Part shown: positions 57,049-64,000 of the stretch, piece after piece | How positions within the stretch are numbered: position 1 is the stretch's first letter | Layout: every line of letters begins with the position of its first letter | The notes under the pieces: generated by a model | What the model was told of the DNA's origin: nothing | The model's input: only the letters and a program-made list of their open reading frames with translations | Databases searched by the model: none | Assembly (NCBI GenBank): GCA_948567375.1 | Contig: OX419762.1 | Location: 46,667,034-46,731,033 of the forward strand | Reading direction: 5' to 3' | Origin: Lunularia cruciata | Taxonomy: Eukaryota; Streptophyta; Marchantiopsida; Lunulariales; Lunulariaceae | DNA: 64,000 nucleotides | Translations under genes and position numbers: made by a program

Positions 57049-58302
57049 CTACCTTCTATGGTACATCTTCAACTTATCATGGTTAATCCTATCAAAGTGT
57101 CTTCCTCCCAACTCCTTGAGATCATAGGTATAATTGCCCCACACCTTCTCCACTATGAAAGGTCCAAAGTACTTAGGCAAAAACTTCTTTTGCACTCTCT
57201 TGAATTGAATGGAATCAAACAACATTACCCAATCACTTTCCTTGAAAGGCTCCACCTTCTTCTTGCCTTGCCGCTTGTCATAGCTCTCCTTTTGTTTCCT
57301 TTGGGCTTGCTCCACTCGAACCATAGCAACTGCTCTTGCCTCTTCCAACTCCATGAGTTGATCCTTCCTTGACTTCTCTGCATCACCTCCTTGTGCTTTC
57401 TTCAATCTCCTATGAATGCTTTGGAAGGTAGGAAGATCAAAGTGAATAGGTAAGGTAGACTCAATACCATACACCAATTGAAATGGAGAATATCTGGTGG
57501 AAGTTTTCATGGTTCTCCTATACTCCCACAAAACTGTATGAATTCTCTTGTCCCAATGATATTTAGCCCCCTCCATTTCTGCATCTTTGGCCAACATCAT
57601 GCACAAGGTCTGATTGGTTCTCTCTGCCAAGCCATTGGAATTTGGCTTATAGGATGTAGTTACTCTATGTGTGATAGAGAAATGTCGTAACATGGCTGTA
57701 GTAATGCTTCCTATAAACTCTCCTCCTCTATCAGAAACCAACTCCAAAGGGCATCCAAACCTAGTGATAATGCATTCATAAAGAAATCTACCCACTTCAT
57801 CTTCATTCTTGTCCCTCAATGGTCTAGCCTCAACCCACTTAGTAAGGTAATCAGTAACTACCACAATGTACCGATTGTTCCTTGGGGTTCTATTGAGAGG
57901 TCCTACAAAATTGATTCCCCACTTCTCAAAAGGTCCTAGCAATGGAATTGATCTAAGTGGTGGAGTGGATGTAGACTTTCTAGCAAAAGCTTGACAAACA
58001 TGACAAGTTTTGCAATAATCAAGACAATCCTTGAAAATCCGTCTCCAATGGTAACCTGCATCTAGAATCTTGAAAGTAGTCACCTTTCCTGCAAAGTGTC
58101 CTCCACATACTAAACCTTCATGAAACTCCTTTATGAGTAGGATAGACTCTTCCTTACCCACTGCTCTTTGAAGTAGACCATCTGCTCCTTGGTGAAAAAG
58201 AATATCCTCCACCATTGTGTAAGGTCTAGATCTTGCTGCAAGGGCCTTCCTCTCCCTAGCATGCATCCCTTCTGGATAGTTACCTCTTGTCACAAAATCC
58301 AC
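57049..58302 (-). CDS. Element 5 integrase
   Basis: An intact 417-codon ORF, in the same frame as the end of RNase H and separated from it by one TAA. The zinc finger has HEGLVCGGHFAGKV then CLDYCKTCHVCQ (His-His-Cys-Cys). The core has INFVGPLNRT and VVVTDYLTKWVEA (first Asp), ELVSDRGGEFIG (second Asp) and NSNGLAERTNQTL (Glu). The C-terminal part has WVMLFDSIQFKR and KYFGPFIVEKVWGNYTYDL. It ends 49 bp before the LTR without a chromodomain. It would join the DNA copy to the genome. All catalytic residues are present. Confidence 0.9.
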   Translation of the reverse strand: MDFVTRGNYPEGMHARERKALAARSRPYTMVEDILFHQGADGLLQRAVGKEESILLIKEFHEGLVCGGHFAGKVTTFKILDAGYHWRRIFKDCLDYCKTCHVCQAFARKSTSTPPLRSIPLLGPFEKWGINFVGPLNRTPRNNRYIVVVTDYLTKWVEARPLRDKNEDEVGRFLYECIITRFGCPLELVSDRGGEFIGSITTAMLRHFSITHRVTTSYKPNSNGLAERTNQTLCMMLAKDAEMEGAKYHWDKRIHTVLWEYRRTMKTSTRYSPFQLVYGIESTLPIHFDLPTFQSIHRRLKKAQGGDAEKSRKDQLMELEEARAVAMVRVEQAQRKQKESYDKRQGKKKVEPFKESDWVMLFDSIQFKRVQKKFLPKYFGPFIVEKVWGNYTYDLKELGGRHFDRINHDKLKMYHRR

Positions 58303-58311
58303 AATCTCCTT

Positions 58312-58777
58312 TTACTCCATTGGAATCTCTTGAGTGATTGAGATTTTCATGAGCTCCTCATCCGGGAAGGAATCATCTACTGGCTCATCTCCATCATGAT
58401 CATAGGCTCTAGATAACAAATCAGCATTTGCATGTTTGTTTCCTAGCCTATCCTCAATTGTGTAGTCATACTCAGACAAGAGTATCATCCACCTTGCTAG
58501 TTTCCCTTCAACATTAGGCTTGTTGAAGATGTACTTCAAAGCCTTGAGATCCGTGACAATTGTGGCTTTCCCTCAAATCAAGTAGTGTCTAAACTTTTTG
58601 AGACCAAAGATCACTGCCAACCCCTTCTCTCTCCGTGATAGAGTAGTTCTTCTCTGCTAAAACCATCTGCCTACTAGCATAAGCTATTGGATGATCATGC
58701 CCATCTTGGTCTAATTGACTAAGAGTGCATCCTATAGCTACATTAGAAGCATCAGTGTAGAGGATGAAAGGCTTACT
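58312..58777 (-). pseudogene. Element 5 RNase H, broken
   Basis: It follows the RT stop: FILYTDASNVAIGCTLSQL (first Asp), then HPIAYASRQMVLAEKNYSI, then a one-base shift near 58640 and a stop near 58573. A further frame 58539-58312 follows, with GKLARWMILLSEYDY and NKHANADLLSRAYD. The known motifs are all present, so the damage is recent. Confidence 0.8.
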
Positions 58778-59920
58778 CTAATCAGGTTTAGCAAGAATTG
58801 GAGCTACAACAAGGGATTGCTTGAGCTCCTCAAAAGCTTTGAGAGCCTCCTTGTCTTCCAAAATCACCATGTAATCTACACCCTTCTTCATGTAGATGGT
58901 CAATGCATAAGCCTTGTTGGAAAATGAGAAGATGAACCTCCTATAGTACCCAACCATTCCCAAGAATTGGCGTAACTTTGTCAAGCTTGAAGGGAATGGA
59001 AGGTCTGAGATTTTCCTCACCTTCTCAGGATCAACTGCTATTCCATCCTTGGAGATGATGTGCCCCAAAAGTAGACCTTCTTCACATCCAAAAATGCACT
59101 TCTCTGGGTTGAGTGATGCATTTGTCTCATCCAAGCGTTGCAAGACTTTGATTAGGTACTCAAAGTGCTCTTCCTTGCTCCCATAGACACAAAAGTCATC
59201 AATGAAATCTCTCGCAAATTTCCCAATGAAAGGTTCAAATACCTTGTTCATGAACCATTGGAATGTGGCTGGAGCATTGCAAAGCCCAAAAGGCATGACC
59301 TTGAAAGCGTAAGTTCCCCAAGGTGTGGTGAATGTGGTGAGTTGTTGATGCTCTGGTGCAATCTTGATTTGGTTATATCCACTATAACCATCTCCAAAAC
59401 TGTACCTCTCATGACCTGCAACCTCCTCCAAGATCTCATCAATGAATGGCAATGGGTAGTAGTCCTTCTTGGTAACAGCATTGAGCTTCTTGTAATCCAC
59501 ACATACCCGAAGCTTGCCATTCTTTTTCTTCACAATGACAATTGGAGACACCCATTCTGAATTCTCCACCTCAAAGATAAATCCAGCCTCCTTGAGCTTA
59601 TCAATCTCCTCCTTCACAACCAAAGATATTGGTGGGCTAATGCGATGTTGCTTTTGGTGGATTGGTCTTGCATGTGACTCCACCTCTATCTTGTGCTCCT
59701 CCAAGGTGACTTCCTTCAAATCCTTGTAATTGAAAGCAAACACATGGATGAACTTGCAGAAAATCTCCTCAAATCTTACCTTCTCCTCCTTGGTAACATT
59801 TGGACCATACTTGAGGGTAGCTAACCTTCTCTCTACCTCCTCAAGTGTCAATGGTGATTTATCTGGGTCCTTCAAAACCTCTGGCTTAGGTGCAAAATCC
59901 ATAGCACACAAAGGATACAC
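58778..59920 (-). CDS. Element 5 reverse transcriptase (part of pol)
   Basis: A 380-codon open frame in phase with gag-protease, from which it is separated by one TAG. The fingers and palm read VSPIVIVKKKNGKLRVCVDY, ERYSFGDGYSGYNQI (Gly where many have Leu-Asp before L/RSGY) and KVMPFGLCNAPATFQ. The catalytic FIDDFCVYG and YYRRFIFSFS in the connection follow. The frame stops at the beginning of RNase H (58775-58777). Because GDGYSG replaces the usual LDL-SGY, the first catalytic Asp needs checking. Confidence 0.85.
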   Translation of the reverse strand: MYPLCAMDFAPKPEVLKDPDKSPLTLEEVERRLATLKYGPNVTKEEKVRFEEIFCKFIHVFAFNYKDLKEVTLEEHKIEVESHARPIHQKQHRISPPISLVVKEEIDKLKEAGFIFEVENSEWVSPIVIVKKKNGKLRVCVDYKKLNAVTKKDYYPLPFIDEILEEVAGHERYSFGDGYSGYNQIKIAPEHQQLTTFTTPWGTYAFKVMPFGLCNAPATFQWFMNKVFEPFIGKFARDFIDDFCVYGSKEEHFEYLIKVLQRLDETNASLNPEKCIFGCEEGLLLGHIISKDGIAVDPEKVRKISDLPFPSSLTKLRQFLGMVGYYRRFIFSFSNKAYALTIYMKKGVDYMVILEDKEALKAFEELKQSLVVAPILAKPD

Positions 59921-59947
59921 ATCTGAATCAGATTCAGATTCATCCTC

Positions 59948-61876
59948 CTACGTGGAAGTCTCCTCTTCCATGCTTGTGTCCACACCTGAAGCTCCTTCTT
60001 CAGAATCTGATTCCCAATAATCAAAAGATGGGGTATCTGAATGTGAAGTGTTGGTGGTGTTAGTCACAAAAATAGTGATTCTATGGTTTGACGGCCCAAT
60101 CCTCAAGTACCCTTTGTGCCATCGATCAGTTGTGCGTGCTGCTCTCAACCATGGCCTCCCAAGAAGTAAGTCATAGCTTGAATCCTTCAAGACTTGGAAA
60201 GTCATGAGATTTTGAACTCCCATAACTGAAACTACCACCTTATCCATCACCCCTTCTGGTCGAACTTGTTGCTTGTTTGCCATGCTCGCCACAAATGTTG
60301 AAGGTCTTGAGGGTATCATACCCAACTTCTTCATCAACCTTTCTGACATGGCATTCACTGCTGATCCTCCATCAACCAATGCATCCTTGATGTTGTGACC
60401 ATTCACTCTCACATCAATCTTGGAGGCATATTCACAAGCCTCCCATGGTGCTGGCTTGGCATCCACCACCCCCATTGATACTGGAACTTTTGCCTTCTTC
60501 TTCTTCTTGCTCCTTGTAGAACTCAAACCACCTCTAAGCTCCTTTCTCAAGGTAGGGTTCAAAGCAATTAATTGGCCCATTGTGATGTTAGCCTTATGAC
60601 TACCAACATCCTCCAACACATTGTAGTTCCATTGTTGCTTTGAGATCAAGAAGTCCTCCATTCCCAACTTCTTCCTTGGAGTCTTTGTTGTTGATGGTGT
60701 TGAGGTGCGAGTGCTCCTAGTAGACATAGGAGTATCCTTGCTTGAAGTAAATCCTTGAGAAGAGTGAACATCCTCTGCAAAACAAGCTCTCTTCTTCTCT
60801 TGTGCCAAAAGCTCCAAATTAAGACCCTTGGAGTTTGAACACTCTCCCTTCTCATACTTGCTCTCAACCACATCTATGGATGCTATCCCCTTACCTTTGT
60901 TGGGATTAGGATCCACTTGGGTTTCACTACCTCCCTCTTTCCCTCTATTGGCTCCCTCATAACCCCTTCCTCCATGGTAAGTGGAATTTGGGCAATTCCT
61001 TTGGATATGGCCTCTTCCTCCACAACCAAAACAATTTCTATCATTGAAATTGTTGGCTGGTTGGCCTCCTCTATATGGATAGTTTCCATAACTCCTAGGC
61101 CCTCTCCCTACATTCTGATCCACCTCTCTCTTCTCCCATAGTTGCACCACATTGATCTTGAGATCCGCAAGTTGTTCTGTGATGGTTTGGAGTGGATCTT
61201 TTGGTGGAGGTGCAAGAACTGGAGCAACTACTACTTGTGGTGCAACCCTTGTCACCAAAGTATCAGAAGTTCCACCATACTTGTAGCCTTGAGGAGGATG
61301 CACAACCTTCTTCACCACCAAATCACTCTCATCCCCTTCCAAACTCTCCTCCATACGAATTGCGATCTTGATAGCTTCAACCTTGGAAGAAGGTTTCTCA
61401 TATCTCACCTTGCTTCTAATTTGTGGTCTCAATCCTCCCACAAAATTCTTGGTGAGCATGGCCCCTATGCCAATCATTGTAGTCTCCACATCATCCCCAC
61501 CCTTCCTCAACACTATGCGAAATCTGGAATCCAACTTTTCCACTCTTTCCACATAGACTCTCACTTTCTCTCCATCTCCTTGCTTGAGAAATGTAACCTC
61601 ACTAATCAATCTCTCATAACTCTCATCAGGAAGAAAGTTCTCAATGAGTGCTGAAGTCAGAGTCTCCCAAGACTCCTCTTCCCCCTCTCTCCTCTCTCTC
61701 TTTTGGTATTCTGACTCATACCATGTAAGTGCTGCATCCTCAAAGAAATCTAGTAATAATGAGGCCCACTCATTCTTCCTCCTCTCATTGTTTCCTATGC
61801 AAGCTCTCTTGAAGTCTCTCACAAAGGCCTCCACATCTTCTCCATCCTTGCCAAAGAAAACCGGAAGTTTCCCCAT
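59948..61876 (-). CDS. Element 5 gag-protease polyprotein
   Basis: An intact 642-codon ORF. Residues about 1-190 are retrotransposon gag (MGKLPVFFGKDGEDVEAFVR, AALTWYESEY, LISEVTFLKQGDGEKVRVYV). A zinc knuckle, CFGCGGRGHIQRNC, is near residue 283. A linker follows, then the aspartic protease with ALVDGGSAVNAMSERLMKKL and LLLGRPWLRAAR, the DGGS form used by many plant gypsy elements. The start is the first Met, followed at once by the conserved gag start. The frame ends at a TAG (59948-59950 region) and continues in the same frame into RT. It forms the particle and processes the polyprotein. Confidence 0.88.
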   Translation of the reverse strand: MGKLPVFFGKDGEDVEAFVRDFKRACIGNNERRKNEWASLLLDFFEDAALTWYESEYQKRERREGEEESWETLTSALIENFLPDESYERLISEVTFLKQGDGEKVRVYVERVEKLDSRFRIVLRKGGDDVETTMIGIGAMLTKNFVGGLRPQIRSKVRYEKPSSKVEAIKIAIRMEESLEGDESDLVVKKVVHPPQGYKYGGTSDTLVTRVAPQVVVAPVLAPPPKDPLQTITEQLADLKINVVQLWEKREVDQNVGRGPRSYGNYPYRGGQPANNFNDRNCFGCGGRGHIQRNCPNSTYHGGRGYEGANRGKEGGSETQVDPNPNKGKGIASIDVVESKYEKGECSNSKGLNLELLAQEKKRACFAEDVHSSQGFTSSKDTPMSTRSTRTSTPSTTKTPRKKLGMEDFLISKQQWNYNVLEDVGSHKANITMGQLIALNPTLRKELRGGLSSTRSKKKKKAKVPVSMGVVDAKPAPWEACEYASKIDVRVNGHNIKDALVDGGSAVNAMSERLMKKLGMIPSRPSTFVASMANKQQVRPEGVMDKVVVSVMGVQNLMTFQVLKDSSYDLLLGRPWLRAARTTDRWHKGYLRIGPSNHRITIFVTNTTNTSHSDTPSFDYWESDSEEGASGVDTSMEEETST

Positions 61877-62104
61877 CTTAACCCCTCACTATCTTTCTTT
61901 TCTCTCAATTTTTTTTTTCTTTTTTCTCACTCTATTACTAATAGAGTATATACATGACTAACACCATCTGAGAAAAATCCACTCTAGGGAACACAAAAGG
62001 TTCAGGTTGCTCCAAGATTTCTATAGCAACATCAAATCCTAGAGTGCATATTAATCTAACTCTCATGGATAGTTTATCCATAAGTTGAAAGATTATCTCC
62101 ATCA

Positions 62105-62578
62105 CTAATCTTGAGAACTAGCTGATGAAGGTGGTAGTATTTCTGTAGCTGTACTAAGACTCTCTCCAAGATCCTTCACCAAAGTTTCCAAAAGAGATTT
62201 TACTCCACTACACTCATGTCCTTTTGGAAGTCCTTCAACTCCACAAACCTCACACAACTCCTTGGTCTTAGATCTTCTCCCTCCCAATCTTGGTGAAGAA
62301 TGTCCAACATGCAAACCCAAGTCAAGTAAGCCTCTCCTTTCCCTCAATCTCTTGCTCTCAAAGGTCAATGGACATGAACTTGCCTTATGTCTCTTCTCTC
62401 CACATAGAAAGCACTTAGACTCACTCTTTCCTCCAAGTGGTGTAGGTTTTTGGATCCTCTCAACACTCTCTTCAAATTCTATTGTAAAATCTCTTTCCCT
62501 CAAATCCACCCCTACAATCACCTCAAACCCTTGGGGAACCTTGCATAATCTCAATTTCCACTCTTGATGACCCTCCAT
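62105..62578 (-). CDS. Small ORF with zinc knuckles ahead of gag
   Basis: An intact 157-codon ORF, about 230 bp before gag. CFLCGEKRHKASSC is a CCHC knuckle (C-x2-C-x4-H-x4-C). CEVCGVEGLPKGHEC is a second, looser Cys/His cluster. The start includes LRLCKVPQGFEVIVGVD. Such knuckles bind nucleic acid and normally sit in gag; gag of this element also has its own. Extra ORFs ahead of gag are known in Ogre-type gypsy elements, but no link was shown. It may be an accessory gene of the element. Confidence 0.55.
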   Translation of the reverse strand: MEGHQEWKLRLCKVPQGFEVIVGVDLRERDFTIEFEESVERIQKPTPLGGKSESKCFLCGEKRHKASSCPLTFESKRLRERRGLLDLGLHVGHSSPRLGGRRSKTKELCEVCGVEGLPKGHECSGVKSLLETLVKDLGESLSTATEILPPSSASSQD

Positions 62579-63225
62579 GTTCCCAAGATGAATCTAAACA
62601 CTCAAACATGCTTTTTGTTGATCTCAAACTCCTCATGCATGAGATCTCCACTCTGCAGAATTGACCCTTCCTCACAATATCAATCAAATCTCCCAACCAG
62701 TATGTCACAGTCCTCTGAAATTTTCCACACTTGATCACAACTCTATGATATCTTTCCCTGCAAAATTTCAAATCTTTTCATCGAGCCATTTGGCCTGGAC
62801 ACCTTTCTATTCAGCACATAAATTTCAGATTTGGTCTGAAAACCACTCCCTTCACTTCAAAAACTCATTTCTCCTTGCTCAAAAACGATCTCTCTCTAAT
62901 TTTTGTGGCAGCAGGTAGGATAAAATGCACTGAATTTGCTTGAAAATGTTCAGGACAAATCACTGAAAATTGAAGAAATGGCAGACTCTGAAAAATTTTC
63001 CAGAGAGCATGCAGTTGCGGGAGCACTTTACCCTATCAACTTTCAAAAATTCTAGCCCAGTGCGCATAGAAGCTCTCATAATAATTTCAAATGTGCTAAC
63101 TGAAAGATAACCCAAGATATCATATGTAGAAATCTCAAGTCCAGATCTCAAACTTGAGATTTTGCCCAAAATCACCTTAATCCCCAAAATCTGCAATCCA
63201 CCTCACACAATCTCTCCAATTCCTC

Positions 63226-63459
63226 TCATGTGTACAAGATGTACAAAATCCCCTCAAAGACATCATAATGAACTACAGGGTATACAAATGGATCTTGGTT
63301 CTCTAACATAAGTTCAGCCCTCTCCTCTCCTAATGTTCTCTCCAAGTGAGCTCTCATAGTCTCCTTCTGCCTAATGTAGAATTGGACGCGGAACATTATC
63401 TTGCCTTCTAGAGGGGTCCCGGCAACAGAACCAAAAATGTGAGCCGGCCTGTCTCTCAC
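63226..63459 (-). CDS. Short leader ORF of element 5
   Basis: 77 codons starting inside the LTR end and crossing the primer site. Motifs VQFYIRQKETM, a central G, then DPFVYPVVHYD and LYIL repeat the order seen in the leader ORF of element 2 (7687-7466). If translated it would start from the Met at 63459 or at 63396. No known family was recognised. It may be a leader peptide or chance. Confidence 0.4.
   Translation of the reverse strand: MRDRPAHIFGSVAGTPLEGKIMFRVQFYIRQKETMRAHLERTLGEERAELMLENQDPFVYPVVHYDVFEGILYILYT
63414..63433 (-). promoter_or_regulatory. Likely primer binding site of element 5
   Basis: On the - strand, five bases after the LTR end, the sequence is TGGTTCTGTTGCCGGGACCC. TGG pairs with a tRNA CCA end, and the form recalls the TGGCGCCGTTGCCGGGG site of plant Athila/Tat elements (tRNA-Asp). 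The tRNA used cannot be named here. Confidence 0.65.
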
Positions 63460-64000
63460 TCAGGATGAACCTCTGATGGCTATTATGGTAGCGCACCATG
63501 GACTAAGAAGGCAAGGAACCCCAACTCCATCATACTCCTCCAAGGTTAACACTCCAAGACTCAAGTCATTGCTCACTAGAGAACTCAATGAGAGAGAGAT
63601 AGTTGCAAATGAAAGGATGATGAGTACCTCCTCACCCCTTGTTTATATAGTGGTGAAATAGTTACGTACCAAAGTTACTAATTACCATAGTAACTCAAGT
63701 TACTAGACTAAAAGTCAAGTAAAGTCAAAAAGCAGAAAGGAATATCCATTCACATGGGCATATTCCCCTAAGCATGTGATCTTATCTTGACCCAACCACT
63801 AAGTCAAGGATTCCTTCACATGGGCTATCCTTGGACTAAAGAAGAATCCAAAACAAAAAGGTTTGCGGGCCCAAGAGTTCTCAACTCTTTCCTCAAAGCC
63901 AAACATCTAGGAATAATACCAAGTCAACACACTAAAATCCAAAATAGTATTGCTCATCTTTTCTTCTTCCTCTAAAGTAAGGTCCCCTCTATCTTAGCTA
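63439..64000 (-). repeat. Element 5 5' LTR, partial
   Basis: The first 562 bp match the left LTR with about a dozen differences. The TATA box of the active promoter copy is at about 63641-63650 on the - strand. Confidence 0.93.

Larger units (their letters stand above)
56309..64000 (-). mobile_element. Element 5: young Ty3/gypsy retrotransposon, 5' LTR end outside the window
   Basis: LTRs begin TGTGAGCCGG at 56309 and 63439. The left one ends GTGTTACA at 57000 and the right one runs past the window end. Genes read on the - strand: leader ORF, zinc-knuckle ORF, gag-protease, RT, RNase H, integrase. No chromodomain follows integrase, so it is not a typical chromovirus. The two LTRs differ at about a dozen sites over 562 bp, making this the most recent insertion in the window. 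It still carries several stops and one shift. Confidence 0.92.

Noticed and set aside
61142-61961. + strand ORFs of 170 and 105 codons
   Set aside because: They are shadows of gag of element 5.

Overview
The window is nuclear DNA of a land plant with a large, repeat-rich genome. It contains nested Ty3/gypsy LTR retrotransposons, a PIF/Harbinger DNA transposon, a non-LTR reverse transcriptase remnant, one F-box gene, spliceosomal introns and plant-type TATA boxes. Nothing looks bacterial or organellar. A gymnosperm or another non-angiosperm land plant fits the retroelement types best, but that is inference. Almost every coding region is broken by stops or frameshifts, so most gene entries are pseudogenes.

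Layout. 1-8827: a decayed chromovirus (element 1, + strand), whose 3' LTR is split by a second chromovirus (element 2, - strand, 2109-8567). 8828-19310: a decayed Ty3/gypsy element (copy A) that element 1 had entered. It reads protease, cytosine-5 DNA methyltransferase, reverse transcriptase, RNase H, integrase, PHD finger, then a cluster of duplicated LTR pieces. A 3753-bp insertion of unknown type (10563-14315, TG...CA ends, 5-bp target duplication) splits copy A just after the methyltransferase. 19311-21754: AT-rich, nothing recognised. 21755-32000: a two-unit tandem repeat whose first unit is split by a 9.8-kb PIF/Harbinger transposon (21936-31703). That transposon has a transposase gene (+) and a trihelix accessory gene (-) facing each other. 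Between them lies a separate three-exon gene of unknown function (about 842 codons, 25587-29027) bordered by GC-rich repeats. 32000-38979: unique-looking DNA with an F-box gene carrying one frameshift (35522-36831). 38980-42060: a non-LTR reverse transcriptase remnant (- strand). 45300-48890 and 48930-56308: two more copies (C and B) of the methyltransferase retrotransposon. Copy B holds LTR, gag with zinc knuckle, protease, the best-preserved methyltransferase, RT and RNase H, and is cut in its integrase by element 5. 56309-64000: element 5, the youngest element (LTRs differ at about a dozen sites), - strand, with integrase, RT, gag-protease and an extra zinc-knuckle ORF ahead of gag.

Main point. 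The retrotransposon family seen as copies A, B and C couples a standard gypsy pol to two chromatin-related modules: a C5 cytosine methyltransferase between protease and RT, and a PHD finger after integrase. Both methyltransferase copies here have lost the catalytic cysteine, so neither is active, but the shared order shows that the ancestral element carried these modules.
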